Assembly (NCBI GenBank): GCA_028571685.1
Contig: CM053142.1
Span: forward strand, 123,434,796-123,498,795
Direction of reading: 5' to 3'
Length of the DNA stretch: 64,000 nt
DNA from: Heterohyrax brucei
Lineage: Eukaryota > Chordata > Mammalia > Hyracoidea > Procaviidae
How positions within the stretch are numbered: the first letter of the stretch is position 1; the number at the start of each line of letters is the position of its first letter. The translations under genes were made by a program, and so were the position numbers. This document shows, in pieces, positions 53,935 to 64,000 of this stretch. A model generated the notes under the pieces. That model made no database searches. It saw only the letters and a program-made list of their open reading frames with translations, and was not told where the DNA came from.

Positions 53935-54505
53935 AGATAGCTTTTACCAGCTTTCTTGGAGGTCCCCTAATCCTACCTAGATTACTACTTCCTAAATATT
54001 CTAATACCCCTCCTTAATACGTCTATTCTCTCTTCTACACTGCTGCTGGTGTGATCTTCTTAAAACTCCAAATTGGATTAGGTTGCATGCCTGTTTAAAA
54101 TCATCCTATAAAAACCAATCTCTACCACATAAGGCCTTCATGATCTGATCTGCATGGTGCCACATTGCAGTTCCAGCTGCCACCCGTTTACCAGTTTTGC
54201 AAATTCATCAGACTCCTCTGTGTGAACTCAGGTGTCACTGCTTCTTGGAAATCTTTCCCGGTTCCCCAGGGCTAACTTAGTTATGTGCTCCCATTTCTCC
54301 TACTTCTCCCACTTCTAGCCCAGGAACTTTTTGTACAATTCTGTTATAGCAAATATGTCCCTTTATTACATGCATTTTCCATTTGATACTAAGGCCCTTG
54401 GGAGAGGAATTTGTGGTTTATTTGGCATTGATTCCCTAATAATGAACAAAGTGCCTAGCATACAGTGGATGTTTAACAAATGTTTCTTGAAAAAAATAAA
54501 TGAGC
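53935..54505 (+). mobile_element. L2 LINE relic, 3' end
   Basis: 'cacataaggccttcatgatc', 'tgtcactgcttcttggaaat', 'aagtgcctagcatacagtgg' and 'gtttaacaaatgtttcttga' follow the L2 3' end to its terminus. Confidence 0.75.
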
Positions 54506-55264
54506 AAATGTATGAGAAGGTCGGTACCACCAATAATATCAGATGTCTATGTAACATGGATGATCTTCAGCAGAAATCCTGCTTATGTATTTCGTTTCTT
54601 TTACAGGCCCATAAAGATTCTCCTTATATTCTCAGAACCACTCCTTCTCCAGGTATCAGTGAAGAACAGGGGAGCTCAAGACTTCTAACAGAATCTGAGC
54701 AATGAAAGGTCATCTATAGAGCAATGTAATACACTTCTTTGGAGCAAAGCCTTGTGGCATATTTTCAATGACTTAGTAATGCATTATGTATTGTCAATAA
54801 TATCCAGACTAGAGCCAACTAGGTTTGCATGCAATACAGTACAAGGTCACTGGTGAGTTTATGGTGCTTGTAACTGAACAGCATAAAGTCAATCTCAGGT
54901 TCAATGAAGGAAATAACACTACTGACAGCACCACTTTCCAATATAAGACAGATAAATTGCTTTTATGATTACAGACATGTAACAGAAGTGTCCATTCCCC
55001 AATTCACTTCTAACGACGAGCTTGGCTCTCATCTAACCCCAGCCTTCAGGGCCAAGTGGGTTGTCACAAGAGGGCATAACACCATCACAAACCACTCTTT
55101 GCCCTGCCTCTGCTGTTAGTCTAGCAGACACTCTCACACGGGAGATGTGTGAGAGTTAAACCTCTGCTTGGCCCAGCCTCGGCGATGACTTCCTGAAAAC
55201 AAATGGTCTTCCTCCTTTTGCCCATACCTTCTTTCACAGTCCCTTATCCCTCTGGGGAACACTC
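54506..55264. other. Unassigned sequence
   Basis: No gene recognised. The 124-codon frame at 54331-54705 begins inside the L2 and shows no motif. Confidence 0.4.
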
Positions 55265-55535
55265 TTTCTCAAGCTCAAACATCAATTCCTTTGTAAAGCT
55301 ATTCCAAGTCATTCTGGTTAAAATTAATCACTTCTTTTCTTTTAGGTTCTCATGGCGCTTTGTATAAAACACACATTATAACACACATGTCACATGTATT
55401 GTAATTATTTATTTACCTAGCTCTTTCTATCCACTTGATGTGAAATCCGTTGTTTGCTCTGCTTTCTGCCTCAGTGCACTGAAGGATGTCTGGCAGACAT
55501 AATACTTTCAATATGTTGTTGAATGAGTGAATCAT
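55265..55535 (+). mobile_element. L2 LINE relic, 3' end
   Basis: 'tcctttgtaaagctattcca', 'gtctggcagacataatactt' and 'caatatgttgttgaatgagt' match the L2 3' end. Confidence 0.65.
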
Positions 55536-55683
55536 TAGGATGGCAGTTCTGGCTTTCCCACTTTTACTTTTGGAATATAACTTTAAGGAAAGATAAATAA
55601 TTCTCAATCACTCCATGTGACAGTAATTTTCTGACACCTGAGGAAAGACAAAGTGGCTTGTCTGGCCAGCCTGAGGAAAAAGT

Positions 55684-55878
55684 CAAATCAGTTGCCATAG
55701 CATTGGTTCTGACTCATGGCAAACCTGTATACTGACTGCTCCATAGGATTCTCAAGACTGTGCCCTTATAGAGGCACATTGCCAAGGTCTTTCTTCTAAG
55801 GCACCTCTAGGTGGATTTGAACCACCAACATTTCAGTTAGCAGTCATGAGTTTAATAATTTATGCCATCCAGAAACTC
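55684..55878 (-). mobile_element. AfroSINE, long form
   Basis: 'gttgccatagcattggttct' tail, 'gcacattgccaaggtctttc', 'ggatttgaaccaccaacatt' (antisense B-box side) and 'ttagcagtcatgagtttaat'. Confidence 0.85.
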
Positions 55879-55898
55879 TTTGGTCTGTCCAACTAGTA

Positions 55899-56102
55899 AC
55901 CAAAAAGCCAATTGCTGTTGAGTTGATTCCAACTCAAGATGACCTCATGTTGCTTGTCAGAGTGAAATGAAATGCCAAAGGGTTTTTAGTGACTGTGTTG
56001 TTCTAAGTAGATCACCAGGCCTTTTTCTTGAGACATCTATGGGTGGACTTACACCTCCGACCTCTCAGTTGTGTGTTAACTGTTTAAAACATCCAAGGAC
56101 TG
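55899..56102 (-). mobile_element. AfroSINE, long form
   Basis: 'gctgttgagttgattccaac' tail, 'agtagatcaccaggcctttt', 'ggtggacttacacctccgac' and a diverged head. In tandem with the copy at 55684. Confidence 0.83.
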
Positions 56103-56229
56103 TCCAAACGGTAGAGCCTTACTTTCCCGGAAGGAGCACCCCGTCTCCAGTCAGCCTGGCTCAGCACCGCCCTGTACACCTTTACTGTTAATCCCTGCCG
56201 TGTTGCCTCGGTTTATGCAAACTTGAAGG

Positions 56230-56560
56230 CCCTTTTTCCCCTTTGCTGCATATCCATCTTGCAGGGTCCACACCCTTGCACTCCCACCACAAAACTTTCC
56301 TAACAAATCTGGTCCTGATATATCTCCTCATTAAAGGACTGTGACCATAGATATACCAGTACCTCATCTGAAGTTCTCTCTTCTCTGTAAAACTCCTGGA
56401 GTTACACCCTCTGCCATAACACTTTGCACAGTAAATTCTTCTCAGTACTACTGTTCAGTTGTGTTATCTACCTCATCTCCTAAGCATCCGGAAAGATAAG
56501 GGGGACTCTAGTATTTTGTTCTCATAGCATTCAACAGGTAATTGTTCATTCACGTTACTT
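56230..56560 (+). mobile_element. Possible L2 LINE relic
   Basis: 'taacactttgcacagtaaat' and 'ttcattcaacagg'-like ending resemble L2 3' sequence, but similarity is low. Confidence 0.3.
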
Positions 56561-56634
56561 CCGTATACTTTGACAAGTGCCATACCATCTCATGAAGGGA
56601 CTGCTTAATTACCTAGGTATGGGTAAATCTGGGG

Positions 56635-57085
56635 TACTAGTTTCCTAGTGTTACTGAACAAATTACCAAAAAATGACTGGTTTAAAATAATAGAAATGTA
56701 TTCTTGCACGGTTCTGGAGGCTAGAAGTCTAAAATCAAGGTGTTGATAGGTATACACTTTGTCTGAAAATTCCAGGTAAGAAAAACTTTCCTTACATCTT
56801 CCAAGATACTAATGCTTGCTTCCAATCCTTCTCATATGTTGGTTTGTAGCTGCACTACTAACATTTCTTTACAACATCACATCCTTTTGTGAGTGTCTCT
56901 ATTTTTGTGTCCTCCCCTCTTCTTTTAAGGACGCCCATCATATTAGATTTAGTATCCACACTAATCAAGTGCCACCTCACCTCAATTTGGTTGCATTTGC
57001 AAAGATCCTATTTCTGAGTAATCATATTTTGGGGTTCTGGTGATCATGAATTTTGGAGGAACACTTTCACCTCAGTACATCTGGG
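56635..57085 (-). mobile_element. MLT-type MaLR LTR relic, antisense
   Basis: 'ctagtttcctagtgttactg', 'tggaggctagaagtctaaaa', 'tcaaggtgttgataggta' and 'ttgcaaagatcctatttctg' follow the antisense order of MLT1/MST-type LTRs. Confidence 0.8.
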
Positions 57086-57864
57086 AACCTTTATTATAAA
57101 GATAATGAAATAAAATTTCTGATACGTTTTCCGTATGGGGTGCAAATTTTAAGAAAGAAAGAAAGAAAATCAACTACTTGGTAAACTAATAACAACAAAA
57201 ATTTCTTTGCATAGGCCCCAAGTAATTTTGCTGACAAATGCAAAAAATAATATCATCACCATAAATTTATAGTAATTTGTGCATATCTAGTATTATCCAA
57301 CTCAACGGCACTTGGCTTGGCAGTATAAAATATGATTATATCCAGAGACTTTTAGAAATTAAAAATCTATATCAATGTGATATGAAACCTTATAAGCAAA
57401 TGTCTACAACACACATATATGTGTAAACATAACTCTCAGGATTCTCGTAATGATTGTATATGGCACATCTTAAGTGTATCAAAGAAAGCATAAAAATATT
57501 TGAAGACTTATAACACCTGATACCATATGGCTCACTATGCTGAATTATGTAGAGAGGGAACTTAGATAATATACTTTTCTGGAAAAGGTAGTATATTTTA
57601 AAGAGAAAGCAGAGTGCTCAGGAAAAATAACTCTAAGAGTACAGAGTTGGGTCTTCCAAAATATAATAATTACCAGAAAATATTTTATTATAAAAAGAGG
57701 ATCTTAACTCAATTTCCACCTTGTGTCCCAAGACCTTAATATTTTCTATTATATACATTTGGACAATTTGCTGCATTTGTATCTTATTAAGCTACATCAG
57801 GTCTGCAGAGATGTAACTTGATGATTCTGTTTAGGTAATAATTCTGTGCAATCCTGTAGTTTTT
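57086..57864. other. AT-rich sequence with one micro-insertion
   Basis: A (GAAA)n run at about 57153-57168, and the SINE-tail insert at 57296-57321. No gene. Confidence 0.45.
57296..57321 (+). mobile_element. 26-bp AfroSINE-tail insertion
   Basis: 'tccaactcaacggcacttgg' plus 'cttggc' is flanked by 'agtatta' (57289-57295) and 'agtataa' (57322-57328), a six-of-seven match. It is the same tail as at 23208 and 62393, shorter at the 5' side. Confidence 0.78.
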
Positions 57865-58225
57865 AAGGGGGAGAAAGGAAATAAATTGCACTAATTTATC
57901 ACCCACTGTGAACCAGGAACTATGCTAGTTACTTAACTTTTATTATTTCTTATATACTATCTTGTTGACAAGTAGTGTCTAGGTTAATGCCATAAAAATT
58001 ACTAATTTCAGGGCCAAGATTTTTTTGTTAGCCTAGTCCATAAAATCTGAATTAAAATTCCGAAGTGAAAGATTCAAATCCCAAATGACCCACTTATTGT
58101 TTGTGTGACCTTCTCTGTACTTGACTTCCTCATCTATAAAATGGCGATAATGTTAAAACATCTACCTCACAGCTATGTTGCAAAAATTAAATTTACTGAT
58201 ATTTGTAAACCTTTTAGGACAATTC
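57865..58225 (+). mobile_element. MIR SINE relics
   Basis: 58065-58220 is a sense MIR: 'gattcaaatcccaaatgacc', 'acttcctcatctataaaatg' and 'acctcacagctatgttgc'. The earlier part 57895-57980 ('aaccaggaactatgctagtt') reads as a separate MIR piece in the other orientation. Confidence 0.65.
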
Positions 58226-58811
58226 CTTAGCAAAGGAAAATGCCGTCTATGAGTTCGCTGATTTTGTTTAAAACTAGTTCTGTATGAAGTCCCTGCTCAG
58301 GACACAGTCGATGACACTGCTGATGCTAGAACTTCAGTCATGAAATCATCTTTCTAGGTAACTAACATGAAAATCAAATGATAATCTTACAAAGCTCAGA
58401 GAAAATGACATTGTGAGCACATCTAAGTTCCCAATCTCTTCATAGAAACACCAATATAAGCAAGTAGAATCTGTAAGAACTCTAACTTGGTAGAGAAAGA
58501 ATGGTAGCAAGGATGCAAATTGAATAAAGATGGGAACAATCAATCTACAGAGGATTTCTTCTACTGGGAGGCCCCACCCACTGCCACTGTTAAAAATTAG
58601 CAGCTTCAGAATCCCTGCACCTGGTCTGCATCATTAGTGAATGCACAGGGCTCCTGTGCATTGGGCAGGTTTCCTGGACTCTGAAACTAGTAGCACAGAT
58701 CTCCCAAGGGGACCATTCAGGGTATCCGTAGCCCTGTCCCTCCTGAGACAAAATCAATACATTCATAGATAAACAAAAGTTGAAGGAATTCATATGCACT
58801 AGAGCAGTCCT
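58226..58811. other. Unassigned sequence
   Basis: No gene or repeat recognised. Confidence 0.4.
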
Positions 58812-58979
58812 GAAAACCCTGGTGGCATAGTGGTTAAGTGTTACGGCTGCTAACCAAAAGGTTGGCAGTTCGAATCCACCAGGCACTCCTTGGAAACTCT
58901 GTAGGTTAGTTCTACTCTGTCCTATAGGGTCACTAAGAGTCAGTATTGATTTGATAGCACTGGGTTTGGTTTTGTTTTA
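58812..58979 (+). mobile_element. AfroSINE, short form, best preserved copy
   Basis: 'gaaaaccctggtggcatagt', A-box in 'tagtggttaagtgttacggc', B-box 'ggcagttcgaatccacc', body 'cactccttggaaactctgta', 'ttctactctgtcctataggg', tail 'gagtcagtattgatttgata' and 'gcactgggtttggttttg'. Useful as the local reference for the short form. Confidence 0.96.
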
Positions 58980-58984
58980 GACTA

Positions 58985-60090
58985 ACCCTAGAAGAAATTC
59001 TAACAGGAGTCCTTCATATGAGAAAGAGAGAACAGTAACTCAAAGGCATACATAGAAAAAAGAGATCTCCAGTGAAGTAATTGCATGGGAAAATTTTTGC
59101 AAGAGCAAGTTTTAAGATATTTTTGCTTCATAATTCTAACTTTTAAGTCCTTAACACATTGTAATAAAAGAAAAAAACAAGAACATATTTAGCAAAAAAA
59201 GTGAAAAATTTGAACACTGAAAACTAAATACCATTTTAGAAATAAAAAATTAAACTAGACCTAAATAACTGGAAGGATATTCTGTGTTCATAGACTGGAA
59301 GATATAATAGTGTTAATACTACTCAAAGCAATCTATAGATTCAATGCAATTCTCATCAAAATTCCAACAGTTGTCTTTGCAGAAATGTAAAAGCCACTTC
59401 TCAGATTGTAAATGCTCAAAGAAATCTTGAAAAAGAGAAAAGTAAGAGGGCTCATACTTCCTAATCTCAAAATATACTATAAAACTAAAAAACAGTCTCG
59501 TACTGTATAATGACAGACATATTGATGAATAAAATTCCAGAAACAAACCCATACATCTATGGTCAATTAATTTTCAACACAAATGCTAACTCCTTTCACT
59601 GAAAGAAGAGTAGTCGCCAATAAATGGTCTGAGACAAATGGATTTCCATGTGCAAAAAAGTAAACTGACCAATACCTCATACCACATACTAAAATCAACT
59701 AACAATGGGTTAAGGACCTAAATGTAGAAACTACAACCATAAATGTCTTAAAAGAAAATACAGCAACAATAATTCAGGGCTTAGTATTTACAGTTTTTAG
59801 ATATGACACCAGAAAGCACCAGCAATAAAAGATACACAAATAGGATGTCATCTTCTTTTATTACTTTTGTTTATCGAAGAGTTTTAGCAACAAACAAGAG
59901 ACAACCTACAGATTGGGAAAAATTATTTTGGAACTATGTATGTAATAAGAGCTTGCTATCGAAAATACAGATGAAACTTCTACAACTGAACAACAAATAA
60001 TTCAATCAAAATGTGGTCAAAAGAATTGAATAGACTTTTCAGAAAAGAATAAAGGCAAACAGACAGAAAAACAGTTGAAACTTAACTAGT
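58985..60090 (+). mobile_element. Old L1 ORF2 relic, left part
   Basis: 'atagattcaatgcaattctc' and 'atcaaaattccaac' near 59333-59368, 'tggtcaattaattttcaaca' near 59560 and 'acaacctacagattgggaaa' near 59900 are hallmark segments of the old L1 ORF2 3' half. Matching 3' sequence resumes at 61497 after a BovB insertion. Confidence 0.88.
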
Positions 60091-60110
60091 TTTTTTTTTT
60101 TTTTTTAAGT
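60091..60110 (+). repeat. Poly-T run
   Basis: About 18 T residues at the boundary between the L1 relic and the region before the BovB tail. Confidence 0.85.
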
Positions 60111-60145
60111 ATACTTTTAACATTATACTCTTTTAAGAACTATCG

Positions 60146-60578
60146 GTTGTTATTTCAAGCCATCCAGTTGCTTCCAACTCATTGCAATCCTCCGTAAAAC
60201 ATCCAGAAATCCTGCCTGGTCCTGTGCCATTCTCAGCGGTGTTGCCATGTTCGAGTCCATTGTTGCAACCACTGTGTCAATTCACCTTGTTGAGCATCTT
60301 CCTCTTTCTCACTGACTGTCTACTTTACCAAGCATGATGTCCTTCTCCAATGACTGAGCCCTCTTGATAACATGTTCAAAGTGTGTGAAACAAAATGTTG
60401 CAATCCTTGCTTCTAATGAGCATTGTGGCTGCACTTCCTCCGAAACATATTTATTCATTCCTCTGGCCTTCTGTGGTATATTCCTTATTCTTTGTGAATA
60501 CTGTAATGCAAAGACATGTATCCTTCTTCAATCTTTCTTATTTGCTGCCCTGTTTTCATATGCATATGATGTGATTGA
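60146..60578 (-). mobile_element. BovB/RTE LINE, 3' part
   Basis: The antisense tail 'agccatccagttgcttccaa' is followed by 'gtccattgttgcaaccactg' and 'accaagcatgatgtccttct', collinear with 9017-9450. It is cut by an L1 3' end at 60579. Confidence 0.88.
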
Positions 60579-60884
60579 CTCTTTGGAAAGGAATGGATTG
60601 GACTTGGTGACACAGTGTGACCATATCATGTGTGCACTTTATTGTTCTATGCATCTATAGTATGTTGTCCTGCCTACCTCTTAATGGAAATAGGGGTGTG
60701 GGTGGAGAGGAGAGGACAGGAGATTTTTGGGAGGATAAGACATGTATGGAGCAGAGAGGAATAGTGTGCTGTCACCGGGTAGGGAGAGCAGTGGGAGCTG
60801 CATATAGGTGGGCATGCAAATTTATATGGGAATGTACATTTTCATTCAATCATAATTAAAAAAGAAAAAAAGAAAGAAAGAAAA
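60579..60884 (+). mobile_element. L1 3' end insertion inside BovB
   Basis: 'gaatggattggacttggtga' to 'tcaatcataattaaaaaaga', then (AAAG)n. It matches the 3' UTR end at about 6990-7220. Only about 300 bp was inserted, as in most L1 copies. BovB resumes at 'aaaataccatggcttgga', as in the uninterrupted BovB near 9459. Confidence 0.9.
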
Positions 60885-61496
60885 TACCATGGCTTGGATC
60901 AGGTGCACCCTAGTCCTCAAAGTAACATCTTTGCCTAGTAATCCTTCACAGAGGTCTTTTGCAGCACTTTGTCGGCTTGGCTTGGCTGTCCAATGCAATA
61001 CATCCTTTAGTTTCTTAACTGCTGCTTCCATGAGTGTTGACTGTAGATACAAATGAAATTAAATCCTGTTTTTTTCCATTTATCATGGTGTTTCGTATTG
61101 GTCCAGCTGTGAAGATTTTTGTTTTCTTTACATTCAGGTATAATCCATAATGAAGGCTGTAGTCTTTGATCCTCAACATTAAGTGCTTCTAGTCCTCTTC
61201 ACTTTTAACACACTAGGCCATATCATCTGCATATTGTAGGTAATTAGTGAGTCTTCCTTCAATCCTGATACCACATTCTTCTTCACATAGCCCAGGCTTC
61301 TCAGATTATTTGCTAATTCAATGTTCTGGAATTCCCATTCTTCACAAATTAGCTGTAATTTTTTTAGTTGAATGCTTTTGCATAGTCAATAAATCACAGG
61401 TAAGCATCTTTAGTGTTCTCTGCTTTCCCTAAAACTCCATTTAGCATCAGCAATTATATCCCTTGTCCCGTATCCTCTTCTGAACCCGGCTTCAAT
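60885..61496 (-). mobile_element. BovB/RTE LINE, 5' side part
   Basis: Collinear with 9459-10200 but lacking about 140 bp near 61313 that is present at 9890-10030. It includes 'atgcttttgcatagtcaata' (motif A region). A short 'cggcttggcttggct' at about 60973 is absent from the BovB at 9540. Confidence 0.87.
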
Positions 61497-62095
61497 TTGA
61501 ATTACCTTATGATCCAGCAATTCCACCCTGTAGTTATTATGTACCCCAAAGAGTTGAATGCAGAAACACAAAGCAACATATGTACACCAATGTTCATTGC
61601 AGCACTATTTGTAATATCCAAAAATATCAAACTAAATCTTCATCAGTAAATGAGTGGATACGCAAAATATAGTACACATACAGTGTAACGTAACTACGCC
61701 ATAAAGGGAAACGAAGCGCTATGCGTGCTACAACATAGATGGATCTTGAAAACATTTATCATAAAGGAAACAAGTCAATTATAATAGGATAAATATTGTA
61801 TGATCCTGTAAATGTAAGTATGTTTTAGATGTTTATGTTCTAGATACTTATATTAACATATATAAAAAATAATATAAGTATCTAGAACAGAGAAATGTAT
61901 AGAGACCGAAGTTTGTTAGTGGTTACCAGGAGTTAATGGAGTGAGGGAAAAGGAATCATTGCTTAGAAGGTCCTGAGCATCTGCTACAAATGGTATAAAA
62001 ATTTGGAAATGGATAGCAGTGATAGTTGTACAACATTATGAATCTGATTAATTAAATGAATTGTATATGTAAAAAATGTTTAAACTCAAAGGTTT
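61497..62095 (+). mobile_element. Old L1 ORF2 3' end and 3' UTR, right part
   Basis: 'ttatgatccagcaattccac', 'gttcattgcagcactatttg' and 'aacatagatggatcttgaaa' are classic old-L1 sequences. It continues the relic at 58985-60090, with about 300 bp of the expected middle missing at the BovB site. Confidence 0.88.
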
Positions 62096-62117
62096 TTATT
62101 TATGTATGTGTGTGTGT

Positions 62118-62280
62118 AAACACCCAAACCCACTGCCAATGAGTTGACTCTGACTCATAGCCACCTTATGTACAAATTAGAAGTGCAACCATAGGAGCCA
62201 AGGAGCCACTGGTGGATGTGAACTGTCAGTGTTTTGATTAGCAACTGAATTCTTAACCATTCAGCAAGCAGGGCTCCTTA
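62118..62280 (-). mobile_element. AfroSINE, short form
   Basis: 'ccactgccaatgagttgact' tail, 'aaggagccactggtggatgt', and head 'ttagcaactgaattcttaac'. Diverged. Confidence 0.82.
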
Positions 62281-62392
62281 TATATACATATACAGGAGTC
62301 AGTGCAGCTAATCCAAATGTAATGGTGCTTAAGTTCCCCTGTCTCTGTTCACTTCTGTGACATTGACTTAAAACACAACTTAACCTTGTAGA

Positions 62393-62443
62393 TGGGTCGC
62401 CACGAGTTGGATCCGACTCAACGGCACTTGGCTGGCTGGCTAT
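62393..62443 (+). mobile_element. 51-bp AfroSINE-tail insertion with 8-bp target duplication
   Basis: It begins 'tgggtcgccacgagttggat' and ends 'cttggctggctggctat', flanked by exact 'cttgtaga' at 62385-62392 and 62444-62451. It is the longest of the tail-only insertions. The (GGCT)n ending suggests a slippage-prone terminal repeat. Confidence 0.88.
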
Positions 62444-62486
62444 CTTGTAGACTGCGGAGTGCCTCAGAAACATGAGTGCCTCTAAT

Positions 62487-62636
62487 CCTACTGTATTAGC
62501 ATTATAGAGGTAAGATTTACAACACATAAGAAAATCACATCAGATGACAAAATACTGGAGAGTCAGGCAATACTAGGAATCACTGCCTAGTCAAACTGGT
62601 ACATATTTTGATGGGGATACAATTAAATCCATGACA
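62487..62636 (-). mobile_element. LTR fragment, MaLR-like family, copy 7
   Basis: 'aagaaaatcacatcagatga' and the ending 'atacaattaaatccatgaca' match the 5' end of the family seen at 19020-19119. Only about 150 bp remains. Confidence 0.7.
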
Positions 62637-62639
62637 CGC

Positions 62640-63264
62640 ATCATGGCCTGTTTCAAGCCACCGTCTTTAACAATTGGCTCCTGTGTGCTGGTGTGAGCCA
62701 GCCCCGAGCGCCACTTGTGTAAGTGTGCTGTCTGTCTTCAGCATGCTTCTAACACTTTTCCACTTATCACCTGTTTGGGTTCCATGTGAGAAGAGCCTTT
62801 TGACTGCGCATTTATACAATTTGCCATCATTATGTCACAAGGGTTTTGATGTGCCTACTGCCAAGTGAGCCTCGCGCAGCATGGTGTCTCACATGTAGGT
62901 CACCACCCTGCAGTCAGCAGGCTGTATTTGGACTTCAGGGGAGGTTTGTTTGATCTTCTGAAAGCTTTCTGAAACACCAAATTAATTAGCAGCCTCTACA
63001 AATTAAGAGATCTCGCATAAAAACACAAATTCTCAGTTTGCCTAGTCAAGTTTGAAGATCTGACAATACTAAGGCCACCTGCCCATGAGCAACAGATTCC
63101 TGGAGTTAAGCAGAGGGGGTTTCCTTGAATGAAACACACGCCTTCCAGGGCACCACAGTGCGTGCTTCCTCTGCTGTCTCACACTCTATGCCTCTTTGTA
63201 ATTACATTGCCTGTAAGGGACTGTGAATTTTGAAACTGAGGCACAACATGTCAAAAACAAAAGA
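62640..63264. other. Unassigned, mostly unique sequence
   Basis: No repeat or gene recognised. The 64-codon frame at 62674-62868 has no motif. Confidence 0.4.
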
Positions 63265-63455
63265 AGAGAGAGAGAGAGAAGAAAAAACTTTGGAGTTAGA
63301 CAAACCTGGAAACTAGTCCAGCCTCCCCTATGAATAATACGTAAATATAAGCAAACGACTAAACTCAGCCTGAGTGCTTTTCCTTCTATACGAAATGGAA
63401 ATAGAACTTACCTCAAGGGGTTCTGACTGAGACTAAACCTAACACTGTGTGCAAA
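63265..63455 (+). mobile_element. MIR SINE relic after a short (GA)n
   Basis: (GA)n at about 63266-63282 is followed by 'tggagttagacaaacctgga', 'gagtgcttttccttctatac' and 'tggaaatagaacttacctca', in sense MIR order. Confidence 0.65.
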
Positions 63456-63895
63456 CACCGAGCCCAACAGCCATCAGAGAGCAGGGGCTCTGTGCATTCT
63501 AAGTCCCCCTTCACCTCCACGACGCTGACCTCAAACCGCACTGCTCTGGCGTGCTTCCACATTCGTCATTCCTCGCCCCAGGTCACGCTGCGCTTACTGT
63601 CTCTTCTGCTCTGCTCGCTGAAATGAGCTGACTCTCGTACAGTGCCTTTTTCCTTTTTTTCTGTCATTTATTTATTTATTTATTTCTCCTATCCTTTACC
63701 ATATTTTCTAGGGACAAGCACTGCTTATCTCAGAAATCATAATAACCTCGTTCTCATACTTTCTTGCTCTGTTCACGTCAGTCACCCAAACTGTACACAG
63801 CACAGGTACAATTCCCTGACCTTAACCCAAGTTTTAACTGGCTGTACATAATGAAGAGAATAGAAAATATACCATGGTTTAGACTGGACATGACC
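63456..63895. other. Unassigned; CpG-bearing then T-rich
   Basis: 63460-63610 holds about ten CpGs. A (TTTA)n run follows at about 63665-63690. No gene recognised. Confidence 0.4.
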
Positions 63896-63899
63896 ATGA

Positions 63900-64000
63900 G
63901 ATCTGACAAGTCCACAGACTTAATCTTTTTAAGGCTTATATACTTCATTACTGAGTATCACAACAGTCACCTTTGAAGCACTCACTTTGGGATGTTATGC
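63900..64000 (+). mobile_element. Mariner-derived element end, cut by window edge
   Basis: 'gatctgacaagtccacagac' and 'ttcattactgagtatcacaa' match the left arm of copies A and D. The rest lies beyond the window. Confidence 0.82.

Noticed and set aside
54331-54705. 124-codon plus-strand frame
   Set aside because: It begins inside an L2 3' end and continues into unassigned sequence without motif.
58812-58890. tRNA gene suggested by A- and B-boxes
   Set aside because: The boxes belong to the tRNA-derived head of an AfroSINE; body and tail follow and no cloverleaf is kept.

Overview
The window is mammalian nuclear DNA from an afrotherian, most likely an elephant or close relative. The basis is the dominant dispersed repeat: more than 30 copies of a tRNA-derived SINE of AfroSINE type, with a tRNA-like head, an internal B-box and a tail close to 'gagtcagaatcgactca'. 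With it come BovB/RTE-type LINEs, L1 elements, one family of MaLR-like solo LTRs, and a mariner family with short palindromic derivatives. I find no host protein-coding gene, tRNA, rRNA or CpG island. Every long reading frame belongs to a transposon or is low-complexity. I read the window as an intergenic or deep intronic stretch.

Layout. 1-1330: AfroSINEs, one split by a mariner MITE. 1411-7220: one L1 insertion with its target-site duplication still visible, carrying two large internal deletions and a solo LTR in its 3' UTR. 7235-9010: AT-rich, unassigned. 9013-10815: antisense BovB/RTE LINE with a small SINE inside it. 11050-12346: full-length but dead mariner. 12990-15180: a purine-rich tract, a mariner MITE and a partial second copy of the tract's flank. 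16460-18315: an RTE-like fragment, an L1 5' UTR, an antisense L1 fragment and a mariner MITE. 18602-19119, 21946-22470, 25096-25573, 38098-38614 and 47996-48631: further LTRs of the same family. 19125-30690 and 32430-40000: mostly older sequence with MIR and L2 relics and scattered AfroSINEs. 40604-41645: five AfroSINEs packed together. 43311-45042: an MLT1-like LTR flanked by two copies of a 160-bp repeat. 47464-52216: a second L1 with an LTR in its 5' UTR, joined to a BovB fragment. 53935-58220: L2, MIR and MLT-like relics. 58985-62100: an old L1 interrupted by BovB, itself interrupted by a young L1 3' end. 62640-64000: mostly unique sequence, with a mariner end at the right edge.

How the parts work together. 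The BovB elements end in the same roughly 45-bp tail as the AfroSINEs, which fits SINE mobilisation by RTE-type reverse transcriptase. The most unusual signal is a set of very short insertions, about 15 to 51 bp, made only of that tail in a variant ending 'ggcacttggcttggct'. Two sit between perfect 7- to 8-bp duplications and one between a 6/7 match. They look like extreme 5' truncations from target-primed reverse transcription and would be missed by ordinary repeat masking. Other signals worth checking are a piece of neighbouring L1 sequence patched into an LTR, and a mariner MITE carrying an internal third terminal-repeat-like sequence.

All family names come from reading motifs and comparing copies within the window; no database search was possible. 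Boundaries of diverged elements are approximate.
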